Shown: piece by piece, positions 41,776 to 50,697 of the stretch
Layout of the letters: every line of letters begins with the position of its first letter
How positions within the stretch are numbered: the stretch's first letter is position 1
NCBI GenBank assembly: GCA_958295865.1
Contig: CATQHF010000006.1
Coordinates: 62,001-126,000, forward strand
Source: an uncultured Dehalococcoidia bacterium
GTDB lineage: Bacteria; Chloroflexota; Dehalococcoidia; Lucifugimonadales; JADFKI01
Length of the DNA stretch: 64,000 bases
Reading direction: 5' to 3'
Program-made: the position numbers and the translations under genes
The notes under the pieces: model-generated
The model's input: the letters and a program-made list of their open reading frames with translations, nothing else
What the model was told of the DNA's origin: nothing
Database searches by the model: none

Positions 41776-43194
41776 CTATCCCAGCATCTTCCCCGGATTC
41801 AGGATGTTGTTGGGGTCAACCGCCCGCTTCAGCCGCCGCATCACCCGCAATCCGTTGCCGTGCTCAGCATCCATCAAGTGCGACAGCTTCAGCCCCACGC
41901 CATGGCAGTATTCCATAGAGCCGCCCAACTGCTGCGCCAGCGTCAGCGCGTCATCCACCACTTCGCCCATTTGCGGCGATGTTTCGCCCCCGTCGTCGCG
42001 CTCCTGCACTATCAGAAATGAAAAGAGTTCCGGGCGCGCCCATAGCGACCACTCGCGCACCCGTATGCCCCTGTCAGCGAATATGTTGCCGCAACGCCTG
42101 CGATACTCCAGCACCCGCGAGACGGGCAGGGCGACATGCAAGTAGTCCATGCGGTACGCTGACGACCTGCGCCGCGCCTGTGCCGGGTTCGCGCTATCCA
42201 GCACATCGCGCTTGTATCGCTCGCCGGGCGCATGCCGCGTCCGCCAGAAGCGCAGCGCCTCTTCGCGCTCGCCCTCGCGCCCCTCATAGCGGCGGCAGAT
42301 GTCGAGCGTCCGCGCCCACTGCGTCTTGACATCCGCATCGAACCCCTCGAATGAGATATACAGCGTCGCCGGCTCATCGTCTGCCGTCTGTCCGTCGGAC
42401 ATGGCTTCCGTGCCGTAGTCGAGCATCGTTGGGCGCACGCCCTCGGCGTACATGCGGCAGATGGCGTGAAAGCCCGCCTCGAATGATGGGAAGTCCACGC
42501 CCGCGATGAGGCGCTTCTGCGGCATCGGAAACGCCCGCAGCGTAGCCTCCGTAACGATTCCGAATGTGCCTTCCGCGCCAATGAGCAGGGAGTTCAGCGA
42601 AAGCCCGTTAGTCGGCTTGGCGCTTGCCCGCGTGCGTATGATTTCGCCGTCCGCGAGCGCCGCCTCCATTCCAAGCGCCTGTTCGCCCATTGAGCCGTAT
42701 CGCGCGGCTGTGTATCCCACGCCGTCAGTGGAGATTGCGCCCCCGACGGTGGCTATCGGCCGGCTCCAGGGGTCATGTCCGAGCAGCACCCCCGCATTGC
42801 CCAGCGCGCGGGCGGCATCCTCCAGCACGACGCCCGGCTGCAAGCGCGTCGTAAAGTCCCGCTCAGACACATCTAGCACGGCGTTCATCCGCTCGAGGCT
42901 CAGGATGACGCAGCCCTCGATGGGCGCTGCCGCCCCAAAGACGCCCGTGCCGCCGCCGTATGGAACGACCGGAACCTGCCGCGTCTGGGCGTATCTCAGG
43001 ATGCGGGCGACCTGCCGCGTGTCCGACGGCAGCGCGACCACGCTCGGCGTCGCATAGAGGCGGGACGCTGCCCCAAATGCGCGAAAAGCGCCCAGCGCGT
43101 CCCCGATGTAGCGCATCATGGCGTCGGGCTGGCTGATAATGCCGTCAGCGCCGACTATGCGCTCTAGGTCTGACCTCAACCCTTGGCGGTTCAC
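41776..43194 (-). CDS. FAD-linked oxidase (GlcD/D-lactate dehydrogenase type)
   Basis: This roughly 472-residue VAO-family flavoprotein has the FAD-binding strands VVALPSDTRQVARILRYA and VPVVPYGGGTGVFGAA, the ISTDGVGYTAARYGSMGEQ loop, and LLIGAEGTFGIVTEATLRAF. The C-terminal cap ends with HGVGLKLSHLMDAEHGNGLR and DPNNILNPGKM. It oxidises a 2-hydroxy acid such as glycolate or lactate. The frame is open to TTG/ATG-like starts at 43257, but the first 21 codons of that version encode a dispersed repeat word (TTCGACAAGCTCAGGAGGCT), so GTG 43194 is preferred. A family A repeat follows upstream. Confidence 0.88.
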   Translation of the reverse strand: MNRQGLRSDLERIVGADGIISQPDAMMRYIGDALGAFRAFGAASRLYATPSVVALPSDTRQVARILRYAQTRQVPVVPYGGGTGVFGAAAPIEGCVILSLERMNAVLDVSERDFTTRLQPGVVLEDAARALGNAGVLLGHDPWSRPIATVGGAISTDGVGYTAARYGSMGEQALGMEAALADGEIIRTRASAKPTNGLSLNSLLIGAEGTFGIVTEATLRAFPMPQKRLIAGVDFPSFEAGFHAICRMYAEGVRPTMLDYGTEAMSDGQTADDEPATLYISFEGFDADVKTQWARTLDICRRYEGREGEREEALRFWRTRHAPGERYKRDVLDSANPAQARRRSSAYRMDYLHVALPVSRVLEYRRRCGNIFADRGIRVREWSLWARPELFSFLIVQERDDGGETSPQMGEVVDDALTLAQQLGGSMEYCHGVGLKLSHLMDAEHGNGLRVMRRLKRAVDPNNILNPGKMLG

Positions 43195-43264
43195 TCGTTC
43201 TTGTTCTCGTTCGTGGCGAGCCTCCTGAGCTTGTCGAAGGGCGAACCACCGTCTCATACTGAGC

Positions 43265-43443
43265 TAGGTTGCGTGGACATTTGCGTCATTTCTGCGAAAG
43301 AACGTCACCCCTGCGGAAGCAGGGGCAGGAATCCAGCGCTTTGAGATAGCCTGAAATATGCAAAGGCGACTACATTCTGAGGTTCTGGATTCCCGTGAAA
43401 ACGGGAATGACGGGATGAAAAGGCGAAATGTCAACTGAACCTA
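43265..43443. repeat. Family A repeat element, 179 bp, both ends intact
   Basis: The left end TAGGTTGCGTGGACATTTGC and right end GCGAAATGTCAACTGAACCTA (read from the A at 43424) are imperfect inverted repeats flanked by TA. Internal hairpins are CCCCTGCGGAAGCAGGGG and CCCGTGAAAACGGG, with the GAGATAGCCTGAAATATGC spacer between them. It is one of the two best-preserved copies in the window. Confidence 0.75.
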
Positions 43444-43475
43444 GTCGAAGGGCTGACCGTCGATGTTGATTTTCG

Positions 43476-44858
43476 CTATCGCCCTCTGAACTGCCACTCT
43501 GTGCCGCCGGCGGAGTCTTCTAGGCTTACGCCCAGATCGGCGAGGTCGTCGCGTATCTTGTCCGCAAGAGCGTACTGCCTTGCCGCGCGCAGTTCCCTGC
43601 GTACTTGCACCAGCAGCTCCACGAATGGCGCGGCGTCGCTCCCCGCGCTCGACTCCGGCTCGTCGATGTCTATGCCAAGCACGCCGACCAGCTCGCGCAG
43701 CGTATTCTGCGCGGCTGCCACATCGTCGCCCTGCTCCCGACTGCGGTTGATATGCCGACACAGGTCGAATATGACCGCCAACGCCCTCGGCGTGTTCACA
43801 TCGTCGTCCATCGCCTTGATGAACAGGTTCTTGTAGTCGGCGGCGTCCAGCGCGCTGCCGCCCGCGTTCTGCCCGTCGTCCCGTCTGCTGACAGTCGCCG
43901 CGTGTCGGATGCGCTCGATGGCGCGCTCTTGCGCCGCGATGTTCTGCACGCTGTACACCAGTGGGTTGCGGTAGTGCGAGCTGAGAAAGAACAGGCGCAG
44001 CGCGGGCGCGGAGAACTGGTTCAGCGCCTCGCCCACCGTTATCACATTGCCGATAGACTTGCTCATCTTGTCTTCATCGATGCTCAGCAAGCCGTTGTGC
44101 AGCCAAAAGCGCGCGAACGGCTGCCGCTGGCTGAACGATTCGCTCTGCGCTATCTCGTTCTCGTGGTGCGGGAATATGAGGTCTTGCCCGCCGCCGTGAA
44201 TGTCAACGCCCTCTTGCAGGTAGCGCATAGACATCGCGCTGCATTCTATATGCCAGCCCGGCCTGCCTGCTCCCCAAGGACTGTCCCACGCCGGTTCGCC
44301 CGGCTTCTGCGACTTCCACAGCGCGAAGTCCCGCGCATCCTCTTTCGCCTCATCCACTTCCACGCGCGCGCCCGCCAGCAGGTCTTCTTCGCTGCGGCGG
44401 CTCAGCTTGCCGTAGTCGGCGTTGCGCCTCACCCGAAAATACACGTCGCCATTTACGGCGTAGGCGTAGCCCTGCTCTTCCAAGGACTTTATCATGCTCA
44501 CAATGGCGGGAATCTCCGTCGTAGCCCTGGGGTATGTGTGAGCGCGCAGCACATTGAGCGCGTCCATCTCTTCCATGTACTGCTTGATGTTCGTCTCCGA
44601 AAGCTCATCCGTGGAGATGCCGATGTCGTTGGCGGCGGTGATAATCTTGTCATCGACATCGGTGAAGTTCTGAATGTGCGTGATGGGGTAGCCCTTGTAT
44701 TCGAGGTAGCGCCGCACCACATCGAAGACGACCGACATCATCGCGTGTCCGATGTGGGAGGGAGCGTAGGGCGTAATGCCGCACACATACATCCGAACCT
44801 TGCCGTCGGGAGTGGTGAACTCCTCTTTTTTGCCGGAAAGGGTGTTAAAGAGTTTCAT
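43476..44858 (-). CDS. cysS: Cysteinyl-tRNA synthetase
   Basis: The product is 460 residues, full length. The class I signature is YAPSHIGHAMMSVVFD, the zinc site begins CGITPY and continues with WHIECSAMS and GGGQDLIFPHHENEIAQSE, and the KMSKS loop is DEDKMSKSIGNV. The DALR tail is at the C-terminus. Its start ATG 44858 overlaps the ispF stop by 4 bases, giving the tight ispD-ispF-cysS order that occurs in several phyla. Confidence 0.97.
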   Translation of the reverse strand: MKLFNTLSGKKEEFTTPDGKVRMYVCGITPYAPSHIGHAMMSVVFDVVRRYLEYKGYPITHIQNFTDVDDKIITAANDIGISTDELSETNIKQYMEEMDALNVLRAHTYPRATTEIPAIVSMIKSLEEQGYAYAVNGDVYFRVRRNADYGKLSRRSEEDLLAGARVEVDEAKEDARDFALWKSQKPGEPAWDSPWGAGRPGWHIECSAMSMRYLQEGVDIHGGGQDLIFPHHENEIAQSESFSQRQPFARFWLHNGLLSIDEDKMSKSIGNVITVGEALNQFSAPALRLFFLSSHYRNPLVYSVQNIAAQERAIERIRHAATVSRRDDGQNAGGSALDAADYKNLFIKAMDDDVNTPRALAVIFDLCRHINRSREQGDDVAAAQNTLRELVGVLGIDIDEPESSAGSDAAPFVELLVQVRRELRAARQYALADKIRDDLADLGVSLEDSAGGTEWQFRGR

Positions 44859-45337
44859 GTTATTCGTTCAATGGTTGCTATTGCCAGACTTCCGATACCT
44901 TCGCCGCGCCCGATAGCGCCTAGCCCGTCCGTCGTGGTCGCCTTGACGCTCACGCTGTCCGTCGCCAGACGCAGCGCCCCGGCAAGCGACTGCCGTATGC
45001 TGCTCATGTAGGGCTTCAGAATTGGACGCTCGGCGAGTATTGTAGCATCAACGAAGGTAACACGCCAACGGTTATCCTCCAGCAGTCTCAGAGTTTGCGC
45101 GAGCAGTTCCACGCTGGCAATGCCCCGGTATCGCTCATCGGACGGCGGAAAGTGCGTCCCGATGTCCCCAAGCGCGGCCGCGCCCAGCATCGCGTCTATG
45201 ACCGCGTGGGTGAGAGCGTCGCCGTCGCTGTGTCCCGCAAGCCCGCGCTCGAACGGAATATCCACGCCGCCCAGAACCAGCGCGCGCGCCTCCACGAGCG
45301 GATGCACATCGAACCCAATGCCTGAGCGCGTGGTCAT
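44855..45337 (-). CDS. ispF: 2-C-methyl-D-erythritol 2,4-cyclodiphosphate synthase
   Basis: The 160-residue protein has GIGFDVHPLVEARALVLGG (Zn His and Asp), GLAGHSDGDALTHAVIDAML and LGDIGTHFPPSDERYRG, then the closing KATTTDGLGAIGRGEGI. It cyclises CDP-ME 2-phosphate in the MEP isoprenoid pathway. It begins at 45337, directly abutting the ispD stop codon, and ends overlapping cysS. Confidence 0.97.
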   Translation of the reverse strand: MTTRSGIGFDVHPLVEARALVLGGVDIPFERGLAGHSDGDALTHAVIDAMLGAAALGDIGTHFPPSDERYRGIASVELLAQTLRLLEDNRWRVTFVDATILAERPILKPYMSSIRQSLAGALRLATDSVSVKATTTDGLGAIGRGEGIGSLAIATIERIT

Positions 45338-46063
45338 CTACGACACCCCGCAATCATCTGCCGCTCGCAGAGCCATTATCGCTTGCGCGATTGTCAGGTC
45401 TTCGGGCGTCGTAACCTTGATATTGTAGTACGAACCGAAGAACAACTTTACCGGATGGCCTATCGCCTCCACCATGGAGGCATCATCCGTAACCGGCGCT
45501 CGAACCCTGCGGTGCGCCTCTTGCAGCAGCGACATTCCGAACACCTGCGGCGTCTGCACCGCCCACAACCCATCGCGCGGTATCGTCCGCGTTACGACGT
45601 TCCCGTCGTCCGCCCGCTTGACGGTATCCTTGACCGGCACCGCCGCGCTTGCCGCCCCATGCTCTTGCGCCGCCGCTATCCCTCTGTCCAGCAGCGCGTC
45701 ATCGAGAAAGGGACGCGCGCCGTCATGCACTACCACCAGGTCGCAATCGCCCAGCTTCTCCATGCCAAGGCGCACTGAGTCCTGCCGCCGCTCGCCGCCC
45801 GCGTACACGCCGCTAACGCTCGTGATGCGATGCTCGGCTACCATCGCCTTTGCCCGCTCGACGCTTCCCTCCGATGTAACCAGCACAACCTCATCGACGC
45901 CCGCGTGCGCGTCCAACGCCGCGAGGCTGTGACAGACGAGCGGGATCCCGTTCAGGGGAAAGAAAACCTTGTCGATGCCTCCCATGCGCCTGCTCTCGCC
46001 CGCCGCGACGACCACCGCGCCCACGCGCGGAGCGTCCGACTGGATTTCGCGGGAATTGTCCAT
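45338..46063 (-). CDS. ispD: 2-C-methyl-D-erythritol 4-phosphate cytidylyltransferase
   Basis: The 241-residue product has the nucleotidyltransferase loop VGAVVVAAGESRRMGGIDKV near the N-terminus, VVVHDGARPFLDD, PVKDTVKRAD and TTPEDLTIAQAIM. It makes CDP-ME in the MEP pathway. The start is ATG 46063. The frame is open further upstream to 46396, but that stretch is antisense to the divergent hydrolase gene and lacks homology. A perfect 7-bp inverted repeat sits 3 bases upstream of the start. Confidence 0.95.
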   Translation of the reverse strand: MDNSREIQSDAPRVGAVVVAAGESRRMGGIDKVFFPLNGIPLVCHSLAALDAHAGVDEVVLVTSEGSVERAKAMVAEHRITSVSGVYAGGERRQDSVRLGMEKLGDCDLVVVHDGARPFLDDALLDRGIAAAQEHGAASAAVPVKDTVKRADDGNVVTRTIPRDGLWAVQTPQVFGMSLLQEAHRRVRAPVTDDASMVEAIGHPVKLFFGSYYNIKVTTPEDLTIAQAIMALRAADDCGVS

Positions 46064-46066
46064 TAG

Positions 46067-46082
46067 TGGTATCCTGATACCA
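46067..46082. promoter_or_regulatory. 16-bp palindrome between divergent ispD and hydrolase genes
   Basis: TGGTATC-CT-GATACCA is a perfect inverted repeat in a 24-bp gap between the divergent starts at 46063 and 46088. Its position between two start codons fits an operator, but with so little room one of the two promoters must overlap coding sequence, or the hydrolase starts later (ATG 46121). Confidence 0.5.
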
Positions 46083-46087
46083 AGATT

Positions 46088-47272
46088 ATGCGGCGTAAGA
46101 ATAGCACTCGGTATTCCATCATGTCTATCCGCTCCGTCCGTACTAGATACCCCCGTCTGACAAAGGCAGCCATCGCCGTGCTTGCCGTCGGCGCAGTCCT
46201 GCTGCTGCTGGCGAGAACGCCGCAGGTCAAGGCGTCCATGCGTACAGTCGGATTTGTCGCGCAGGTGCTGCCGGGCGTTCCGGTCAAGCCTTCCGCGTGG
46301 TTCACCGACGCGCCTGAGCGCACCGAAGTCAGCTACCCACTGCAAGACGGCAGAGGCGTCGCGCACCTCTACACGCCGCCAAAAGCGGGCAGGCACAGCG
46401 CCATATTGCTATTCCTTGGCGTCAATCCTGTGGGCAGGGACGACGAGCGTGTAGTGAACCTAGCCAACGCGCTCACTCGCGCCGGGCTTATCGTCATGGT
46501 GCCTTGGTCAGACCGCATGACGCAGTCGGTCGTCGACCCGCGCGAAGTCGATGATCTGGTGCGCGCCTTCCAGCATCTCCATTCACTCGATACGGTGGAC
46601 AGCGATAAGGTGGGCATAGCAGGCTTCAGCGTGGGCGCGTCGCTCGTGCTGGTGGCGGCGCACGACGAGCGCATCAGAGACGACATCGATGTGGTCGTGT
46701 CATTGGGCGGCTACTACGACGCCACAGACCTCATCGCATCAGTCGCGGCGCAGCGGCGCAGTTACGACGGCGTAGTGGAACATTGGCAGCCCGGCTCGCT
46801 CAGTCTTAGGGTCGTGCGTAAGCAGCTGCTGGATACGATACCGAGCGCCGACGAGCGGGAACAGGTGCGCCGGGCGATTGAGGACGGCTCGCCGCCGCCG
46901 CCCGCCATATCCGACGAAGCCCGTACAGTCTATGACCTGTTCACCGCCCCCGATCTCGGTACCGCATATCGCCACCTAGAGCGTCTTCCCCCGCAAGCGA
47001 TGGCTAGGCTGCACGCCATATCGCCCTCATACACCGACGGCAGTCTGCCCGCGAAGCTGCTGCTCATGCACGACCACAACGACAGCCTCGTTCCATCAGA
47101 GGAGTCGAGGCGACTATACGACGCCTGGCATTCCGACGCCGAAATACACTACACTGAGTTCACTTTTTTCGACCATGTTGAACCATCCCGCTCGGTCAGT
47201 CGAATAGAGTTCGCCAAAGAGAGCGCAAAGCTCATGTCCCAGATGTACAGACTAATGCGAGAACTCGACTGA
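46088..47272 (+). CDS. Membrane-anchored alpha/beta hydrolase (dienelactone hydrolase-like)
   Basis: The product has 394 residues. A single N-terminal helix (AAIAVLAVGAVLLLLA, ~28-43) anchors it. The hydrolase body shows SAILLFLGVNPVGRDD, VMVPWSDRM, the elbow VGIAGFSVGASLVLVAA (G-x-S-x-G) and LLMHDHNDSLVPSEES with the Asp; the His may be FFDHVEPS. The family includes dienelactone hydrolases and peptidase-like enzymes of unknown substrate. ATG 46088 is 24 bp from ispD; ATG 46121 is an alternative start that would free space for promoters. Confidence 0.8.
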   Translation: MRRKNSTRYSIMSIRSVRTRYPRLTKAAIAVLAVGAVLLLLARTPQVKASMRTVGFVAQVLPGVPVKPSAWFTDAPERTEVSYPLQDGRGVAHLYTPPKAGRHSAILLFLGVNPVGRDDERVVNLANALTRAGLIVMVPWSDRMTQSVVDPREVDDLVRAFQHLHSLDTVDSDKVGIAGFSVGASLVLVAAHDERIRDDIDVVVSLGGYYDATDLIASVAAQRRSYDGVVEHWQPGSLSLRVVRKQLLDTIPSADEREQVRRAIEDGSPPPPAISDEARTVYDLFTAPDLGTAYRHLERLPPQAMARLHAISPSYTDGSLPAKLLLMHDHNDSLVPSEESRRLYDAWHSDAEIHYTEFTFFDHVEPSRSVSRIEFAKESAKLMSQMYRLMRELD

Positions 47273-47367
47273 CGCGGCTGTGGGGTGGCGTCCACGCCTA
47301 CTTTGCGGATGGTATAATGCCCGTAGTCGCAAGTGTTTGGCGCACTAATCCCCAAGGAAGGTCCCCG

Positions 47368-48057
47368 ATGACCGGCAGGACGACTACATTCATACGGAAG
47401 GCGGACTTGCAGGAATGCTATCCTGAGTTTCCGCCGCGAGAAGATATGCAGAACTGGCGCTGCCTTTATAGAACCGGCATCCAGATGGCGTTACAGGTGC
47501 ATTACGCATCCGATCCGAACATTACGGTTGCCTGCGAGGTTCCGGTTGGGCATAGCCTGTCTGCGCGGGATGATGTGCGGATACCGGATCTTTCGGTGAT
47601 GAAGGGCGGCGACTCCGAGCTGATGGAGGCTCAGCGTGGGTATGCGATAGACAGGCAGGGCAAAGCGCCGGACTTCGTGCTTGAGGTAGCGTCTCCGTCG
47701 ACGGGTGTGCTTGACTACACGGACAAGCGTCTGGACTATGAGCGTTACGGTGTTGCGGAATACTGGCGCTTCGACCCTAGTGGCGGGAACTACCACGATG
47801 AGGCGCTTGCGGGAGACCGCCTGATTGATGGCAAGTACGAGCCTATCGCCGTTGAGATGCCGGAAGACGACTTATTTCGCGGTTACAGCGAGGCATTGGA
47901 TCTGTATGTGTGCTGGGAGTATGGAGAGTTGCGGTTCTTCGATCCCAAGACAGGGAGCTACCTACGCACTCACCACGAAGAGCGGCTCGGTCGTCTGACG
48001 GCTGAAACTCGAGTAGCGGAACTGGAGGCGGAGCTTCGGAATCTGCGAGGCGAATAA
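47368..48057 (+). CDS. Uma2 family (DUF820) restriction-endonuclease-like protein, copy 1
   Basis: This roughly 229-residue protein has the PD-(D/E)xK-like core of Uma2: RIPDLSVMKGG, APDFVLEVASPSTGVLDYTD and RLDYERYGVAEYWRFD. ATG 47368 follows AAGGAAGG; an upstream start at 47317 lacks a site. Uma2 proteins are abundant in cyanobacteria and Chloroflexi, and their DNA target and role are unknown. The C-terminus ends in a short helix with heptad leucines (ELEAELRNLRGE). Two tandem paralogues lie at 52296 and 53254 but are diverged from this one. Confidence 0.87.
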   Translation: MTGRTTTFIRKADLQECYPEFPPREDMQNWRCLYRTGIQMALQVHYASDPNITVACEVPVGHSLSARDDVRIPDLSVMKGGDSELMEAQRGYAIDRQGKAPDFVLEVASPSTGVLDYTDKRLDYERYGVAEYWRFDPSGGNYHDEALAGDRLIDGKYEPIAVEMPEDDLFRGYSEALDLYVCWEYGELRFFDPKTGSYLRTHHEERLGRLTAETRVAELEAELRNLRGE

Positions 48058-48193
48058 GGACTTACATTCCGCAACGCTTCGCTTAGTGAGCGCAACATTA
48101 CTGTGCAGCGCTTTCGGCCAAACAGGTTGACATAGCATGATAGTATGAGAACAACAGACTGTTGATGTACGGAGATTTCAGGGGTTTTCCAAT

Positions 48194-48288
48194 TGTCACT
48201 CCGAACGGAGTGAAGGGTCTAAAATCCTTGCCATATCGGGCGCGTCGCTGGCAGGAACTTTAGATTCCTCGTTGCGCTCGGAATGACA
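48194..48288. repeat. Family B repeat element (in a 326-bp gene-free gap)
   Basis: TGTCACTCCGAACGGAGTGA at the left and GCGCTCGGAATGACA at the right are inverted ends around GGGTCTAAAATCCTTGCCAT and GGCAGGAAC. It is about 85% identical by eye to the element at 38163-38258. A further GCGCTCGGAATGACAG word follows twice up to 48335. No gene is seen in the gap. Confidence 0.7.
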
Positions 48289-48383
48289 GGGATGGGCGCT
48301 CGGAATGACAGGGACGGGCGCTCGGAATGACAGTGAGAACGATGCCCTGACAATTGAAAACCTTGACGGAGACTTTCAGCGCT

Positions 48384-48899
48384 ATGGGCAGAAACTACTG
48401 GATGGTATCCACCACGCTCGACGACTTCCAAGTCACGCGCGATAAGGGTTACAGCATATTCGGGATGGGCGCGAAGTACCGCCGCAGGGCGCAGCGCATG
48501 CAGCCTGACGACCGCCTGCTGCTCTATGTGAAGCAGCTCCGCAAGTGGACGGGCGTCGTGAGCGTTACATCGGAGTATTTCGAGGATCGCACCCCTATCT
48601 GGAACATCGGCACACGCGGCGAGAACTACCCGTTCCGCGTGAAGATAAAGCCCGAAATCGTGCTACGCGAAGTGGACTACATAGACGCCCTGATACTAGC
48701 GCCCAGGATGGAGTATGTTAAGCGCTGGCAGCCCGAAGACTGGCCCCTCGCCTTCTTCGATACCCTTCACCTCATCCCGCAAAGAGACTTCAGTCTCATC
48801 GAAGGCGAGATGAGGCGCATCATCGTCGATAGCGACAAGTTCTACAAGCGTTTAGGCAACAGACGCCGTCCAACGATAGCGCCGCGAACGGCGCGCTGA
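48384..48899 (+). CDS. EVE domain protein
   Basis: The product has about 171 residues, starting MGRNYWMVSTTLDDFQVTRD. The PUA-like EVE fold is suggested by the aromatic-lined YWMVS and PDDRLLLYVKQLRKWTGVVSV, then NYPFRVKIKPEIVL. EVE domains bind modified bases in nucleic acid and are often linked to defence or RNA modification systems. ATG 48384 is preferred to TTG/ATG at 48354 because the fold starts there. It is convergent with an aldo/keto reductase gene. Confidence 0.82.
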   Translation: MGRNYWMVSTTLDDFQVTRDKGYSIFGMGAKYRRRAQRMQPDDRLLLYVKQLRKWTGVVSVTSEYFEDRTPIWNIGTRGENYPFRVKIKPEIVLREVDYIDALILAPRMEYVKRWQPEDWPLAFFDTLHLIPQRDFSLIEGEMRRIIVDSDKFYKRLGNRRRPTIAPRTAR

Positions 48900-48920
48900 T
48901 AGAGCCGCCGGCGCGTCGAA

Positions 48921-49916
48921 TCAGGGTAGGCTCGTCGCCTCCGCCTCGACGAGAAAGTTCTCGTCGTACAACTCGCTGAGGCGCTCCAGAAACTCTTGCG
49001 GGATGTCCTCCGTCTCCGATGTCGCCGCGAACTCCCTCAGCTGCGGCAAGTTCGTGATGTTCGGCAGCACCGACGCCACCATCCCGCCCGAAAGCGCGAA
49101 CTTGATGGCAATCTGTCCGATGGTGGAGTCCATGTTCTCCATCAGGAAGTCCAGTTGCGTAATCTTCGCCAGTGAGGCGCTCAGCCATTCCTGCCGTCGA
49201 TGGCTGCGATGGTCGCTCGCGTCGAACACCGTGTCCTTCGTATAGGTGCCGTCCAGCATTCCCGAGGCATGCGGCACTCGCGTTACCAACCCCGTCTGAC
49301 GCTCCTCTGCCAACGGAAACCATGCGCGCGCCGGGTCCTGCTCCAGAATGCTGTATATTATCTGCATCTCCTGCGCTTCCCGATATTCCATCGCCGCCGT
49401 CCCTTCCTCTTCCCAGCCTATATCCGGCCCAATCGCAAAGCCATAGTGCAGGATCTTGCCTTCCTTCACCAGTTCGTCCAGCGTATCGAACACCTCGTCG
49501 TTCTCTATGGCGTCCAACTTCGGATTGTGCAGTTGGTAGAGGTCGATGTAGTCGGTATCGAGCCGCCGCAAGCTCTGCTCGCATGCGTAGCGGATGAACC
49601 CCGGCGTCCACCGCTGCGGGCGCTCCCTGTGTCCCTCGCGCACGACATGCGTGTAGAAGTCATACCCGAACTTGGTGCCGATTACGATGTCGTGGCGCTG
49701 CTGCTTCAGCCCCTTCGCCAGTATCTCCTCGCCGTAGCCCTCGCCGTATGTGTCGCCCGTGTCGAAGAAGTTGATGCCCAGGTCGAAAGCCTGCCTCAGC
49801 AGGTTGATGCCCTGCGCTTCCTCGATCTTGCCCCACCAGCTAGTCCCTACCGTCCACGCCCCAAAGCCCACTTCCGAAACATTCAGGTCAGTCTTGCCAA
49901 GTTGTCTGTACTTCAA
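48921..49916 (-). CDS. Aldo/keto reductase
   Basis: This 331-residue AKR of the TIM-barrel type has [14 protein letters not shown], the tetrad Asp and Tyr in [15 protein letters not shown], the Lys in VIGTKFGYD, and the His in LYQLHNP. The C-terminal region [20 protein letters not shown] lies where the NADPH-binding segment ends. The long FATTY-type insertion [18 protein letters not shown] is also present. It probably reduces an aldehyde or ketone with NADPH, and the substrate is unknown. ATG 49916 starts at [11 protein letters not shown] as expected. Confidence 0.92.
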   Translation of the reverse strand: MKYRQLGKTDLNVSEVGFGAWTVGTSWWGKIEEAQGINLLRQAFDLGINFFDTGDTYGEGYGEEILAKGLKQQRHDIVIGTKFGYDFYTHVVREGHRERPQRWTPGFIRYACEQSLRRLDTDYIDLYQLHNPKLDAIENDEVFDTLDELVKEGKILHYGFAIGPDIGWEEEGTAAMEYREAQEMQIIYSILEQDPARAWFPLAEERQTGLVTRVPHASGMLDGTYTKDTVFDASDHRSHRRQEWLSASLAKITQLDFLMENMDSTIGQIAIKFALSGGMVASVLPNITNLPQLREFAATSETEDIPQEFLERLSELYDENFLVEAEATSLP

Positions 49917-49992
49917 TGAACCCCGCCTCTTATCTGATTATTCTCAACTTTTGTCCACTCATTCCAAGCGCCATTTCGCGCGTCGCCCACTG

Positions 49993-50589
49993 CTACACGG
50001 CGGGCGTTCTTGCGTCCAGCGCCTGCCTGATGACCGTCGCCCGCGCCTCATACTCCGCGTCGCTCAGCGCCGGCGTCATGTCGCCGAGACCGACATCTTC
50101 CGCCAAATCCACCCACGACTTGCAGCCGCCGTACTCGCCGAGCGCCGGAAGCGACTGTGGACGCTCTATCGCGTACACGCGCAGCAGCGCGACCGTGAGC
50201 GGCTGCTTCGGTCGCCAGTGCAGCCGCTTGTTGGCGTAGTCCGTCGTCCAGATATGGTACGGCGCAACGCTGTCAAGCGCTTCCTGGTCACTGACCTCGA
50301 ACTTGTCCGTAACCTCGCACCAGTAGCCGAACTTGACCAACCCCGGGCTGTCGTTTTCGGCAAGGCTTTGCCGCAGGTCATCGAGGCTTCCCGCCTTGAC
50401 AAGCTCGGCCCGCTGGTGTTCGTATGTCGGGTAGAGCACGAACTCAGGATGCACCACGCGAAACTCTTTGTCCGCCTTGTGTATCCCGCCTTTTCTCAGG
50501 ATGAGAATCTGCTCGCCCTTTGCGAGCGCCTTCACCGCTACCGCCCACTCTTTGAGCGCAATGTCCGAACTGCTCGGTAATGGCTGCAT
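49993..50589 (-). CDS. DUF1802 family protein
   Basis: The 198-residue product has the DUF1802 order: ALKEWAVAVKALAKGEQILI then LRKGGIHKADKEFRVVHPEF and VLYPTYEHQ. A later hydrophobic block HLHWRPKQPLTVALLRVYA-like (RLHWRPKQPLTVALLRVY) closes it. The family is found mainly in cyanobacteria and Chloroflexi and is of unknown function. ATG 50589 lies 11 bases after GGAGG. It is followed downstream by the aldo/keto reductase gene. Confidence 0.86.
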   Translation of the reverse strand: MQPLPSSSDIALKEWAVAVKALAKGEQILILRKGGIHKADKEFRVVHPEFVLYPTYEHQRAELVKAGSLDDLRQSLAENDSPGLVKFGYWCEVTDKFEVSDQEALDSVAPYHIWTTDYANKRLHWRPKQPLTVALLRVYAIERPQSLPALGEYGGCKSWVDLAEDVGLGDMTPALSDAEYEARATVIRQALDARTPAV

Positions 50590-50697
50590 CTGTCTGCGCC
50601 TCCCCATTGTGTATATGCCAATCCGCCCAGAAATTATAACGCAGTCGGCGTTACTATGGCGAACGAACGCCGCCCTAATCTATCCCGTACATCGATT

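Noticed and set aside
43605..45011. 468-codon open frame antisense to cysS and ispF
   Set aside because: The sense strand carries unmistakable CysS with HIGH and KMSKS motifs; the antisense product has no protein-like domain structure.
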